DNA of 64,000 nucleotides from Candidatus Poribacteria bacterium. GTDB taxonomy: Bacteria > Poribacteria > WGA-4E > UBA9662. Below are positions 1-9,786 of the stretch, piece by piece (the first letter of the stretch is position 1; every line of letters begins with the position of its first letter). The stretch is taken from assembly GCA_002709695.1 (NCBI GenBank), contig PAQF01000057.1, positions 113,304 to 177,303 on the forward strand. The letters run 5' to 3'. A program made the position numbers and the translations under genes. The notes below the pieces were generated by a model. It saw only the letters and a list, made by a program, of their open reading frames with translations, made no database searches and was not told where the DNA came from.

Positions 1-1308
1 TATCTGCGAAGCGATAGCTTTAGCCCTCTTTCGAGTAGCTTTTGAACTGTTTTCTGATTCCATGTAACAGGTATGAAAAATGCGATTAGCGAACTCTCGT
101 GGATTTGTTGGTAAGTAACTATGGTCTTCCCCTAGAATACGTTGTGCATCAGCAATTACTTGTTGATTACCAGATGCAACTGCTTTAATTACCATTTTGC
201 ACATTGATCCTACAATAGCCGCTGTAGATGAACTATCCGCGCCCCCTGACAAAGGCAGGAAAAAACCCCCAGAACCAGATCTACGTAGATAGTCCCATAA
301 CCAGCATGCGGGACCATAAGCAATTTCCTCTTCCGGAGTATGATATGGTATAATCTCTAGGTTGGATGGAGGAATACGACGAGCTGTTGTCAGCTCAAAG
401 TTCACCGGAATGCGGGGAATGGGGTTTGCTTGACTTGCTTGGACGCTCCGACTACCAATTGCACCTCTGTATGATCTAACTTCTTCAAGATCAACCGTTC
501 CGGTTATGACTTCGACATCCTCAATTGAAAATTGAGCTCCTCGTTTTACGATTTCCCCATTGATTGCAATGAGCGCGCACCCATCGAAATATAGTCGCCC
601 ACCATCACAACCTTGTTGATTTGCATAAAGATAGACGCCACCACTTTTTGTGGTTGCACTTCGGATAAGATCTAGTCTTTGGTCGAGTTTACGGAGTTGA
701 TGGTGCGAAGCTGAACCATTAGTAATGATTTCAATTCCATCTAGGCCAAGATGGATGTGTGGGCTATTTGGGGTGAAAAGTTCTTCACATGTTTCGGTAG
801 CAATGACAGTTTCGCGTGTAGAAATCGATGCCAAGCCAATTGGTACAGTTTGTTGGTTCGTGATTTTACGAATTATATGAGGTAAATGATAGTCTTCAAC
901 TGGCCTTTTCTGGTTCCATGCAGTGAACCAACGAGATTCACGGTAGTTCCCATCATTTGCGAGGAAAAGCTTAGGACGAATTAATAGGATTTTGCGATTG
1001 AGCACGAAAATGCGACAATTGTAGCGCACATTTTTATGCATTATCGGAATACCTATATCACATAAGATATCTTCCGTTAAATCATTATCAATAATCTCAG
1101 CAAAACTTTCCCATGCGTGTAAAAATGTGTCTTCTTCAAGAAATGCATCCTCACAACCATAACCGGTGATTTCAAGCTCAGGCCCAAGTCGATAACGTGC
1201 TCCCTTATTCTTAGCCTCTGTAATCGATTCAAGGATGCGTTCAAGATTGCCTTGGAAATCTAAGGCCCACTGGTTGAGATTACAAGTTGCAAGAGTTACT
1301 AGTTTCAT
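1..1308 (-). CDS. nadE: Glutamine-dependent NAD+ synthetase, eukaryote-like (C-terminus cut by window edge)
   Basis: Makes NAD+ from nicotinate adenine dinucleotide, ATP and glutamine in the cytosol. The first 436 codons are present and the reading frame runs off the left edge. The N-terminal nitrilase-type glutaminase domain shows the catalytic Glu in [10 protein letters not shown] (about residue 44), the Lys in IRPK and the Cys in TCEELFTP. The synthetase domain starts near residue 340 and has the ATP-pyrophosphatase loop LSGGADSSS. Stretches such as [28 protein letters not shown] and CYMESENSS look much closer to animal and fungal NADSYN1 than to the usual bacterial NadE; this is from memory of the family, not an alignment. 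The start ATG lies 22 bp from a terminator that closes the upstream gene, so this gene probably has its own promoter. Family assignment is firm. Confidence 0.95.
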   Translation of the reverse strand, partial: MKLVTLATCNLNQWALDFQGNLERILESITEAKNKGARYRLGPELEITGYGCEDAFLEEDTFLHAWESFAEIIDNDLTEDILCDIGIPIMHKNVRYNCRIFVLNRKILLIRPKLFLANDGNYRESRWFTAWNQKRPVEDYHLPHIIRKITNQQTVPIGLASISTRETVIATETCEELFTPNSPHIHLGLDGIEIITNGSASHHQLRKLDQRLDLIRSATTKSGGVYLYANQQGCDGGRLYFDGCALIAINGEIVKRGAQFSIEDVEVITGTVDLEEVRSYRGAIGSRSVQASQANPIPRIPVNFELTTARRIPPSNLEIIPYHTPEEEIAYGPACWLWDYLRRSGSGGFFLPLSGGADSSSTAAIVGSMCKMVIKAVASGNQQVIADAQRILGEDHSYLPTNPREFANRIFHTCYMESENSSKATRKRAKAIASQI

Positions 1309-1329
1309 GATTAAAAGTGAGGAATAAAA

Positions 1330-1357
1330 AAAGCAGGGAAAAAACTCTCCCTGCTTT
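1330..1357 (-). terminator. Rho-independent terminator of the TPR lipoprotein gene
   Basis: A perfect 10-bp stem (AAAGCAGGGA at 1330-1339 with TCCCTGCTTT at 1348-1357) and an 8-nt loop. On the minus strand it is followed by a run of seven T. It lies 25 bp past the stop codon of the 1382-2863 gene and just before the NAD+ synthetase start, so it should separate the two transcripts. Confidence 0.85.
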
Positions 1358-1381
1358 AGAAACTGGTTTTATGGTAGCCTC

Positions 1382-2863
1382 TTATGCTTGAGGTGCACTT
1401 TCCTTTTTAGTGTCTGGATTATCATCTGGATCTCGATCCGATGTTCCAGACTCTTGCTCTTGATAGAACATAAAGCCATCTTCATCTTGATCTTGTTCCA
1501 TTTGTCGTACTTGCTGATCTGCTTCTCGGTAGTATCTTAGTTTTTCAATACTATTACTTCCAGCCAAACTCATGTATGTCTTAAAACCTTCGTAGGCTAG
1601 CTCAAACTCCCGGATACCACGATAGCAAACTGCTTGTTGGTACACACATTCGTCACGCCATATTGATTGAGGTGCTATTTCAAACAGAGTATCATAACCC
1701 GAAATTGCGTTTTCAAGTTGTCCATCCAACTGGTACAAACGACCAATTTGATACAACGCATCTGAGACGGCGAATGCGTTACCTCGCAAATTATAAGCAA
1801 GCTCCTTATAGCAGAAAACTGCGTTCGGGAAATTTTCCATCTTTTGCCAGCCCGCAGCAATGTTCTGATAGTTCTGAACAATTCTATCGCGGAACCCCAT
1901 CTGGTAGAGTTTATCTGGTGTTACATAACGACCCATTTTCCTCATAGCCATGGCTTTTTTGTTGGTGTATTTGTTTATGTCATCTTGGTCCTGCTTGATG
2001 CCTGTTAAGGTGTGTGCCGATTTTTTTAGCAAAGTTTCAGCTTGCTTAGATTCAAATGAACCTTCGAAATCTTGTGCTACCTTGACAAACGCGCCCCAGC
2101 CACCTTTATTTGAATAATCGTACAACTTATAAAAGTAGACATTGCCAACTTTAAATTGTGAACGAGGTGCAAGCTCATGATCAGGGTATTCAGCAGCCAA
2201 TTTCTCATATGATTCGATAGCTTCTCTATAGTTTCCAAGCTTCATGTAGGATTCACCAATATTGTACAAAGCTTGCGCGGCAGAATCTTGGGTTTGCCTC
2301 GCCCTGTCATCATCTCCTGAAAGTTGGTTACGATAGATTCTAAGGTTCTCTTGAATGTCACTTCTGCCTTTTCGAATATCTGATATGCTACTTTTTGAAC
2401 GACTACCAAGATAACCAGTTGGTGCTAAATCAACAGCAATTTGGTAATGTTCTACTGCTAAATCCCACAATTCGTCTGATGATCTAGGTGGAAATCTAGT
2501 AGACTCTGCTTTATCTCCGGACTCAGAGAGTACTAGCTTTACTTCATGGTACGGGCTCTTATAAATCTGCGCTATTTGGAAATGTGCCCTTTGATTGTAC
2601 TTATTACTCGTGGCGCATTCTATATAAAGCGCTATTGCTTCATCATAAAGGGTACGCTTATTTGCAAGCAACTCCCTTTTCTTTTCGGGTTTAAGATCAT
2701 TACTAATAACCACCATTGCAGCCGCTTCCACTTTACGATCTGCGTTTTGTACTTTTACACTCAGGGGCACAACTGATATACCACCCGCACACCCAATCAA
2801 CATGACTACAGCGTAGACCATTAAAACGTTAAGTATACCGACGGTTGAAAGCTTCTTTGCCAC
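1382..2863 (-). CDS. TPR-repeat lipoprotein
   Basis: A 493-residue lipoprotein, probably in the periplasm and lipid-anchored. The N-terminus is a signal peptide ending in a lipobox (VVMLIGC, Cys near residue 25). The rest is helical tetratricopeptide repeats, recognisable by repeated pairs such as ALYNIGESYMKLGNYREAIESYE (about 200-222) and ALYQIGRLYQLDGQLENAI (about 370-390). The C-terminal 40 residues are acidic and low-complexity. The start is GTG, chosen because GGGAGG sits 7 nt upstream. It is the last gene of a minus-strand run with a TonB-like protein, an ExbB-like protein and an outer-membrane barrel, so a scaffold or assembly role in that envelope complex is likely (inference). The exact function is unknown. 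Confidence 0.85.
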   Translation of the reverse strand: MAKKLSTVGILNVLMVYAVVMLIGCAGGISVVPLSVKVQNADRKVEAAAMVVISNDLKPEKKRELLANKRTLYDEAIALYIECATSNKYNQRAHFQIAQIYKSPYHEVKLVLSESGDKAESTRFPPRSSDELWDLAVEHYQIAVDLAPTGYLGSRSKSSISDIRKGRSDIQENLRIYRNQLSGDDDRARQTQDSAAQALYNIGESYMKLGNYREAIESYEKLAAEYPDHELAPRSQFKVGNVYFYKLYDYSNKGGWGAFVKVAQDFEGSFESKQAETLLKKSAHTLTGIKQDQDDINKYTNKKAMAMRKMGRYVTPDKLYQMGFRDRIVQNYQNIAAGWQKMENFPNAVFCYKELAYNLRGNAFAVSDALYQIGRLYQLDGQLENAISGYDTLFEIAPQSIWRDECVYQQAVCYRGIREFELAYEGFKTYMSLAGSNSIEKLRYYREADQQVRQMEQDQDEDGFMFYQEQESGTSDRDPDDNPDTKKESAPQA

Positions 2864-2936
2864 AATATAGCCTCCCTTATTTATATAATTTTCATATTAT
2901 ATCGCATTACGGCAAAATCGCAAGAAAAATCCATAT

Positions 2937-3827
2937 TTATTTTAAAACGCGTTCAAAATTAACGTGAATTTCTCCTGATTGATTGGTCTGAGTTTGATTT
3001 TTAGGTAGTGATGCAAACATAAATTTTGAAATATACTCGATGGCGACCTGCTTCAATGCACCTGTTCTGTTTTCGATGATTCGGACTTGAAAAACAGAAC
3101 CATCTGGTCGAACGCTGAAACTAAGTTTGATAAAGCCTCCTTGTAATTCCTTTCTTATTTCTGGTTGTCGTGGTTTGTAAACAATTGTACGGCCTTCCAC
3201 TTGACCGCTAATTTGAAAACCTTGTCCACTTGATACACGGTTTTTTCTAGAGGTGATGTTGCCGCCAGTAGCTAGTTTCCCTAAGAATTTTCGCCCGCCG
3301 CTTCCTTGTTTGTTTCTTTTGATGTTTGAATCTGATTCTCCAAGACGAGTCAGTGAAGCTTGATAGGTTCCGACTTTCGTTACTGACCGAGATCGGATTG
3401 GTGCATCGGCATTGATGTCAGAACTTCCCTGTTTATGTCCTGATGCGGCTGCGGCATCAAGGGAAGTTCGATCCAAGTTCGATTGAAAAGGTTGCCTTTT
3501 CTGTGGAAGGTCAGGCAGTCCAACTGAATCATCTGAATTGGTAAGATAACTCTGTACATTTTGAGAAGAATGGAGTACTGGCAACTCAAGTGGAGTTATA
3601 AATTCTTGCGAGACAGGATTTATGATAGGCAATTCCTCAATATTCTCTTCCTTATCTTTCTCCCTTTCCGGATTAACAAGGATTTCCACATTGATAGGAG
3701 TTCTGTCCACTTTTAACTGTGGTTCTTGGTAAATGAAAATTGCGAAAAGTAAAATAATAACAATGTGTTCGGCAACGGCAAGCGCCAAAAATTTCTTTAA
3801 ACTTTCTCTTTCTTTAAACTTAATCAT
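2937..3827 (-). CDS. TonB-family energy transducer
   Basis: A 296-residue inner-membrane-anchored protein expected to pass proton-motive force from an ExbB-type channel to an outer-membrane receptor. It has a short basic N-terminus, one membrane helix (about 11-32), a polar, low-complexity periplasmic linker (about 40-200), and a C-terminal TonB domain (about 205-296, with IKLSFSVRPDGSVFQVRIIE). The helix carries AVAEH where classical TonB has SxxxH: the His is kept and the Ser is Ala. The start overlaps the stop of the ExbB gene by 4 bp (ATGA), so the two are translationally coupled. No ExbD lies between or beside them. The C-terminal domain makes the family call secure; TolA-like function is the main alternative. 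Confidence 0.85.
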   Translation of the reverse strand: MIKFKERESLKKFLALAVAEHIVIILLFAIFIYQEPQLKVDRTPINVEILVNPEREKDKEENIEELPIINPVSQEFITPLELPVLHSSQNVQSYLTNSDDSVGLPDLPQKRQPFQSNLDRTSLDAAAASGHKQGSSDINADAPIRSRSVTKVGTYQASLTRLGESDSNIKRNKQGSGGRKFLGKLATGGNITSRKNRVSSGQGFQISGQVEGRTIVYKPRQPEIRKELQGGFIKLSFSVRPDGSVFQVRIIENRTGALKQVAIEYISKFMFASLPKNQTQTNQSGEIHVNFERVLK

Positions 3828-4540
3828 GATGAACCAATCTCATCAGATTCTTCTGTGGTCCAATGACGGACGTTCTCTAGTTCATCATCAAACATCCCTC
3901 TGTCTTCAGCCGATAAGAAACGAATAAGAGACATTGCATATCTCTCAAGCTCGATTGTGAAAACCCGGGCTTGGTCAGTAAAATAATGATAAGCGATGTA
4001 AGTTGGTAAAGCGACAATTAGTCCGGCCGCTGTTGTCAGTAGCGCTTCTGATATACCGTTTGCTATTTCAGATAGTTTGCCAATTTGGCTGTCGTCTCTC
4101 CATAATGCATTGAATGATGCTGTCATGCCGACAATCGTGCCGAGAAGGCCTGTATACATCGAGACCAATGCCAACATGCTGAGAGTACTCAGGTATCTAT
4201 GTAATATTGGTTTTTCGTTATTGATGGCTACTTTCAGAACTATCTTTAATGCCTCTTCACTTTTTCCCTGATTTTGAATTCCAGCTTTGAAAATATTGGT
4301 CAGTGGGCTAGGGCGTTTATCACAGATGCTAACTGCTGCGTCTGGATTACCCTGCACTAACTCATCATAGATGCTGCGTGTAACAAGATGTGATGGGATA
4401 ATTTGTTTACGTCGTAATCGAAACATCCTTTCGAAAATTATAGTGTGCGACCAGACGGAATAGATGATAAGTGGGATTAAAATGACGCCTCCCTTACTTA
4501 GTTGAGCAAGCCCTATTTCAATCATTTCAAGTAGGTTCAA
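3824..4540 (-). CDS. exbB: MotA/TolQ/ExbB proton-channel protein
   Basis: A 238-residue inner-membrane protein of the ExbB/TolQ family, the channel part of the motor that powers TonB. Three membrane helices are visible: about 17-35 (GVILIPLIIYSVW), about 118-145 (TGLLGTIVGMTASFNALW), and about 160-190 (EALLTTAAGLIVALPTYIAYHYF). The family motif GLLGTIxGM and the EALLTTAAGL segment are intact. It overlaps its neighbours by 4 bp on both sides, so barrel, ExbB and TonB are one translationally coupled unit. ExbB normally works with ExbD, which supplies the channel aspartate; no ExbD is coded here. I chose ExbB over TolQ because of the adjacent TonB-like gene. Confidence 0.9.
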   Translation of the reverse strand: MNLLEMIEIGLAQLSKGGVILIPLIIYSVWSHTIIFERMFRLRRKQIIPSHLVTRSIYDELVQGNPDAAVSICDKRPSPLTNIFKAGIQNQGKSEEALKIVLKVAINNEKPILHRYLSTLSMLALVSMYTGLLGTIVGMTASFNALWRDDSQIGKLSEIANGISEALLTTAAGLIVALPTYIAYHYFTDQARVFTIELERYAMSLIRFLSAEDRGMFDDELENVRHWTTEESDEIGSS

Positions 4541-6288
4541 AACTCTAACTCCATTCCAAAGTCGACAGTATTTGGCGTAAACGGGTAATCAGTCAATTGC
4601 ATATACTGGCCAATGGCAAATTTCCCGCCAATAAAACCATTCATATAATTTCCAAATTGCTTAGTGAGTTTTGGTTTTATTAAAACGTAGTCTTCGAGGT
4701 CTGAATTTTGGCTACTTGTTTCTGTGGTTCTACCACCACGAAATTCACCAATTAATTTTACTTGAAAACCTGAGGGCAGATAATATACCAGGTTCATGTC
4801 GATCCAATTAGTTGCTCGATATGGAATGCTTTTATGAAATTCGTGTTTGAGTTTTAGATTCAGGCTGAGCTGGTTGAGGAGGTTTGCTCGCACTAGAAGC
4901 TGTCCCCCGGAGATGAGTCTATTTTGATCAAAATTGTATGGGATCCATGCAATCTCGAATGTTCTCGGGGCTCTTTGGTCTCTTTTTAGAATAACAAGGT
5001 CGTTTGCTAGTTTTGAGAATCCGGAGAGATTGACCTCAACTTTTTTAAAATAGTAATGTTTCAGTGTGATTTGGCTACACCAAATTTTCTCGGATCTTAG
5101 TGCGGGAGATACGTTGATATAATCCTGATCAAAATAGAGGGCAGATAATTGGGGGATTTTTGTTGCTCCATATAATTCAACTTGTAGTTTCCATTGACTA
5201 TTTAAATTCACTACTGTGTTCAAAGAAGGATTGAATCGAAATCTGGTAGGTGCCTCATCTATCTCAGTGGGGTTTGAATCCAGTTTCTTACTGCTTTCTA
5301 AGAAACTGACAAACTCTCCGCCTAAGTCAAAAAGCATTGGCCCGAGGGTGCTATATTGGTCACGTATATATAAGCGAAAGGTTGTAGAACGTGTGTCTGT
5401 CGAACTCACATAAGCTGCAGTGGAGCGGTATTCAAGAACTCCTCCAAAATGCATTGGATTGAGTATATGTCTTAAGCGGTTCGGGGGGAAATCTGTGAAA
5501 AAGTCCAAGTTAATTCTTAGATCTTTTCCATTGTCAATGTGGTTATTTGAATCCAGTTCATAAGATTCAAATTTCACACTCAAATCTGCCTTTGTTTTTT
5601 CTGTGACTTTTTGGCTTAGGTTGAGATTTGTCCACATTAATTTGGGTGTTTTAGAATCTAATATGAATCCCATTGGACGTTGCGACGTTTTCGTTTTCCA
5701 ATTCAGTTCTTTGAGGTTCATGCCGAGATTGATCGCCAAAGAAGAATGTGTAGTATATCGGTGGCCAAAGCCTCCATGAAATAGATCAAGGCTATAGTTC
5801 CCACGATTATCTGTGTTTTCTGTGCCAATTTGGTTTCGTGTTATGCTAACAAAACCATTAGTTTGATTTGTTTGCCCAATCAATGTCAATTTATAGAAAA
5901 GTGATTCTGGAAGACTTGGATAGACAGTCAAATTGAAATGATAGTCTTTTAAACGTTGGTTATTGAGATAGACTGATTTGCTAGGGGAAATGTTGGGTGG
6001 TAAGTTCCAGAGTCTTTCTTTTGCGTATAAGGCTAGGGAATGTATCAATTCTGGTTTTGATTGATCATTAAATCTATCCCTTGGTTCAAGTACAATTTTA
6101 GTTGTATCAATGATCTGGATTTTTTCCTCTTCAAGTTGTATTTCCGCTGATTTCTCGTCAATTTTTTGTGCCTCTGTTTGTGCCTCTGTATATAAAGGTA
6201 TGAACGGAGAACAAACAAGGGTAGAGTGTACTAGTACGAAAACCCAAAATTGATAATAAAAACTTAATTGGAGTTGGGGGATTTTCAC
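4537..6288 (-). CDS. Outer-membrane beta-barrel protein (TonB-dependent receptor-like)
   Basis: A 583-residue predicted outer-membrane protein. After a hydrophobic signal region (about 10-33) and a polar stretch, the sequence is dominated by alternating amphipathic strands ending in Tyr, Leu or Phe, for example SLDLFHGGFGHRY, LKLKHEFHKSIPY and MNLVYYLPSGFQVKLIGEF. It ends in VDFGMELEF, the terminal aromatic strand recognised by the BAM machinery. The barrel resembles TonB-dependent receptors in style, but I see no plug domain. Being first in an operon with ExbB and TonB, it is the likely client of that motor (inference). The start is GTG with no clear ribosome-binding site, so the exact N-terminus is uncertain. 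The ligand is unknown. Confidence 0.75.
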   Translation of the reverse strand: MKIPQLQLSFYYQFWVFVLVHSTLVCSPFIPLYTEAQTEAQKIDEKSAEIQLEEEKIQIIDTTKIVLEPRDRFNDQSKPELIHSLALYAKERLWNLPPNISPSKSVYLNNQRLKDYHFNLTVYPSLPESLFYKLTLIGQTNQTNGFVSITRNQIGTENTDNRGNYSLDLFHGGFGHRYTTHSSLAINLGMNLKELNWKTKTSQRPMGFILDSKTPKLMWTNLNLSQKVTEKTKADLSVKFESYELDSNNHIDNGKDLRINLDFFTDFPPNRLRHILNPMHFGGVLEYRSTAAYVSSTDTRSTTFRLYIRDQYSTLGPMLFDLGGEFVSFLESSKKLDSNPTEIDEAPTRFRFNPSLNTVVNLNSQWKLQVELYGATKIPQLSALYFDQDYINVSPALRSEKIWCSQITLKHYYFKKVEVNLSGFSKLANDLVILKRDQRAPRTFEIAWIPYNFDQNRLISGGQLLVRANLLNQLSLNLKLKHEFHKSIPYRATNWIDMNLVYYLPSGFQVKLIGEFRGGRTTETSSQNSDLEDYVLIKPKLTKQFGNYMNGFIGGKFAIGQYMQLTDYPFTPNTVDFGMELEF

Positions 6289-6474
6289 GGATTGTAACTA
6301 TCGTAGTAGTTAATTTACTAAGTAATATGCTGAAATTATATTAATTGGGGAACCGTTTAGTGTCCACATAGTGTTATGCATACCCAATTTCTAGCTGATG
6401 TGAGACGAGGTATTGATATTAACATAATAGGGCCAAGCGTTCCATATTAGCAGTGATTGTTGTTACTGAAGTTA

Positions 6475-9400
6475 TTATTGTTGTTCGATTCGGCTCAAAA
6501 TTTGTTTATATTGGTTTTGCGCATAGTCGTGAAGTTGATTCCACTCTTCTATTTTTCGAGCATCGGCGTTTGCAACCTTAGCTTCAAACAAATTGAGTGC
6601 GTCCTCGCAGGTGTCTTTTGCCATATATATATCGTTGGCTTTGATAAAAGCATCTGAGGCACGTACCGCAGCATGGAAGGCTGTAAGACTGTCATGTTGC
6701 TCACGGAGATGTCGTACACGAAGATAGGTTACACCTGAATCGTAATGTCTGCCTAGAATTGCCTGAGTTTTTGCTAGGTGGAGTTCGGCTTCAACAACTA
6801 TCTCTATACGGTAACGATCTGTTCCCTTTTGGCGAATGATATCGTAGGCTTCAATTGCTTGAAGAAAGTTTTTTTGTGCTTTATAGGAGTGTCCCAATGA
6901 GATTTGTGCGTATTCTGCTTGGTCTGATTGAGGGTAATGCGATATAACTTGGTTGTACAGATCTATTGCTTTTTGCCATTGAACCATTTCTTGGTGACAT
7001 TCACCTGCGAGAACGAGGGCTTTTGCCGCAAAGGGACTTTTCGGGTGCTTTTCAGGGATATCGATTAATATATTAATCGCATTGGTTAGATTACGGCGCG
7101 AGTTTTTTTTGTTATACCATGCATTTCCGATTTCGAACATTGCGCTGGCAGAGAATTCGCTTTTCGGCTCAACTTGACTAAATGCTTCAATTGATTGCTT
7201 ATATGATCCAAGCATCAGGTAGGATTTGCCTATATTATATTTAGCTAACCAGGCAGATGAAGTGTTTGGATATTGTTTAACGACTTTTTGAAATTCTGAG
7301 ATTGCTCGTTTGTAATCTGTCTCAACATAGTAAAATCGGCCAATTTGAAGCTGTACATCTGGTGCAAGGCTACTAGATCGATAGTCTTTTATCAGTGTAC
7401 GGTACGCTTGTAGAGATTTTGCCTTTTGTCCTAAGTTTTCATGCGCTGTAGCGATGCTATATTGGGCATCGTCAGCCCAGTTGCTTTTGGGATAGTGCTG
7501 AATAACTTTTTCAAATGCGTTGATGGCTTTACTATAATTTTTGAGATTCATGTGACTTTCAGCAATATAGTATTGAGCTTCTGGGCGGAGATTGACCGCT
7601 TTCTCCGCGCCACTTTCACGTGATTGGACCTTTAGGTTTGGATAGTTTTCGACAACTTTTTTGTATTCGTTAATTGCGTTTGTATAACGCCCTTGTTTGA
7701 AATAGCAATTTGCTATGCCAAAAATCGCGTTAGGTTGGAGTCGAGATGAAGGGAATTTGCGTATAACCTCTGAGAAAGCATCGATAGCGTTGCCATATTC
7801 TTCCAGTTTGTAAAAGGCCCACCCAATTTGGTATTGAGAGTTATCTTGCCAGCTACTACTAGTATATGAAGTTATCACACGCTTAAATGATTGAATTGCT
7901 TCCGAATATTTTTTGAGATTACTTTGAGAAACACCAATTTGATATAATGATTGGTCTAGTAGTTTACTCTCAGGATACTTCTGACTCATTGTTTTCCAAG
8001 CAATAATAGCTTTGTTGTAGCCATCTTGATGGTCTTTAGCTTCAGAAATCGCGGCTTCCGAGAAATAAGTCCAAGCAATACTAAATTGTGATTTCTCCGC
8101 CCATTTGCTGCTAGGTTGTTGTTCAATTATTTTCTGATATTTTTGGCGTGCAGATTGATAAGATTCTTTAGTTGGACTTTGCCAGTATGTACTTTCCGCG
8201 ACAAAGTAGTGGGATTGGAATAAACGTTCACTTTGTGGGTATTTCTGTATTAGTAGATTACATGCCTTAATAGTTTCGGCATAGTCTTCTGCTTCATACA
8301 GAGCTCTTGCTTTCCAAAAAAGAGCTTCATCTGCTGGTGCACTTTCAAGGTTCTGATCCTGAACTTCAGCAAAGTAGAGGTCAAAGGTTTGTGAACTTTC
8401 TAAGTATTTTTCCGAATTAAAATAAGCGAGACCAAGATGGTAAAGTGCGTAAGGTCTAAGGTCTGTTTCGGGATATATTTCGACGAGTTTACTTAGCTCG
8501 TTGATTGAGCCTTGATAGTCGCGCAATTGAAAGTAGCAAATTCCAATTTGGTAGGAGGCATCATCAATATAAGGGGATGAAGAAACCAATATTTTTTTAT
8601 AGTTAAGGATGGCAGTGTTAAACTCTCGAAGCATTCGAAAGCATTCTCCCATTCGGAACCGGGCAGCGGTTGATAATTCCGATTGCAGATTGGCTGATAC
8701 CAATTTAAATGTGCTGAGTGCTTTAGCATACTCACCTTGTTCAAAGTAAACTATTCCAATTCCGTACCATGCATTGTCAGATACAGAACTGTCTGGATAC
8801 AAATCGATTACTTTTTGATATTCATAAATAGCTTCAGCTGCCTTCTTTTCTTCAGCCAGAATCTCTGCAATCCAATATTGCGCTTCAGCTGAAATGAGGG
8901 AACTAACTCCCTCATTGAGAAGTAGGCTGAATTCTTGTCTGGCTTCTTTCATCATTTGTTGTTGAAAATAACATTCGCCAAGTCTGAATCGAGCATCGGT
9001 AACCATTTGCTCCTGGTTTGGGGAAGTTGTGTAAGTTTGAATGAAATTTCTGAACCCTATTTGTGCGTTCGTCCATTTACCCATTTTGAAAAGTGACTCG
9101 GCAGCACGATAATTAGCTTCAGGAACAGCGTAATGCTCAGGGTGTTTTTGACCAAAACCAGAAAGAAGTTCATATGCTGATTGGTAGTTCTTAAGTCGGT
9201 AGAATGTCCATCCTTTGGAATAAAGTGCGTCTGCTGCTTCATTCGATGTCGAATATTTCGATATCACTTGGTCGTAATATTCACCTGCTTTTTGGTATAA
9301 ACCGAGGTTATCAAATGATTCGCCAATAAAATAGAGGCTATGAGAGATAGTTTCTGCTTCACTTGCGACTTCCAATACCTCTTCGTAACCCTTGATTGCT

Positions 9401-9786
9401 TCTTCATATTTTCCTTGTTTATACCATGAGATTGCTACACCTTGTAGCGCATCTAGGGAAAGGTTAGTTTCTGGATAATCAATTAACAGTTGTTTGTAAT
9501 TTTGGATTGCTTCATCGAAGTTCTTTAGTTGCAATGCGCATTCAGCTGCTAAAAGCTTGGCGTCGTCTGCGTTATCGCTACGGGGATACTTTTTGATAAA
9601 TTGGTCGAATTGATTCTGGGCAACTGGATATGCTTTGTTTTCATAAAGTTTGTAGGCGAAAGTATAGTCTTCTTGCTCCCCACCAGATGCATGCTGGAAA
9701 ACACCTAAAAAAAACACAATAATGGTGGCCTTTCGGCATAAAAAAAGTAATCTAGTAAACAACTTAAACACCTTCATGGTATGCAT
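6475..9786 (-). CDS. Giant TPR-repeat periplasmic protein
   Basis: A 1103-residue protein with an N-terminal signal peptide (about 1-35, ending HASGG). The remainder is nearly all tetratricopeptide-type repeats with the period 'A.Y.IG..YF..GDY..AI..F..V...YP.S' repeated more than twenty times. These repeats resemble those of BamD, YbgF/CpoB and other outer-membrane assembly factors. No catalytic domain is visible. It precedes the barrel-ExbB-TonB operon on the same strand with a 186-bp gap, so co-function as a periplasmic scaffold is plausible. ATG at 9786 has AGG five to eight bases upstream; a second ATG at 9777 is possible. The family call is secure, the role is inferred. Confidence 0.85.
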   Translation of the reverse strand: MHTMKVFKLFTRLLFLCRKATIIVFFLGVFQHASGGEQEDYTFAYKLYENKAYPVAQNQFDQFIKKYPRSDNADDAKLLAAECALQLKNFDEAIQNYKQLLIDYPETNLSLDALQGVAISWYKQGKYEEAIKGYEEVLEVASEAETISHSLYFIGESFDNLGLYQKAGEYYDQVISKYSTSNEAADALYSKGWTFYRLKNYQSAYELLSGFGQKHPEHYAVPEANYRAAESLFKMGKWTNAQIGFRNFIQTYTTSPNQEQMVTDARFRLGECYFQQQMMKEARQEFSLLLNEGVSSLISAEAQYWIAEILAEEKKAAEAIYEYQKVIDLYPDSSVSDNAWYGIGIVYFEQGEYAKALSTFKLVSANLQSELSTAARFRMGECFRMLREFNTAILNYKKILVSSSPYIDDASYQIGICYFQLRDYQGSINELSKLVEIYPETDLRPYALYHLGLAYFNSEKYLESSQTFDLYFAEVQDQNLESAPADEALFWKARALYEAEDYAETIKACNLLIQKYPQSERLFQSHYFVAESTYWQSPTKESYQSARQKYQKIIEQQPSSKWAEKSQFSIAWTYFSEAAISEAKDHQDGYNKAIIAWKTMSQKYPESKLLDQSLYQIGVSQSNLKKYSEAIQSFKRVITSYTSSSWQDNSQYQIGWAFYKLEEYGNAIDAFSEVIRKFPSSRLQPNAIFGIANCYFKQGRYTNAINEYKKVVENYPNLKVQSRESGAEKAVNLRPEAQYYIAESHMNLKNYSKAINAFEKVIQHYPKSNWADDAQYSIATAHENLGQKAKSLQAYRTLIKDYRSSSLAPDVQLQIGRFYYVETDYKRAISEFQKVVKQYPNTSSAWLAKYNIGKSYLMLGSYKQSIEAFSQVEPKSEFSASAMFEIGNAWYNKKNSRRNLTNAINILIDIPEKHPKSPFAAKALVLAGECHQEMVQWQKAIDLYNQVISHYPQSDQAEYAQISLGHSYKAQKNFLQAIEAYDIIRQKGTDRYRIEIVVEAELHLAKTQAILGRHYDSGVTYLRVRHLREQHDSLTAFHAAVRASDAFIKANDIYMAKDTCEDALNLFEAKVANADARKIEEWNQLHDYAQNQYKQILSRIEQQ

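Noticed and set aside
1663..1947. Plus-strand frame of 94 codons
   Set aside because: It lies wholly inside the TPR lipoprotein gene on the other strand, with no ribosome site and no recognisable family.
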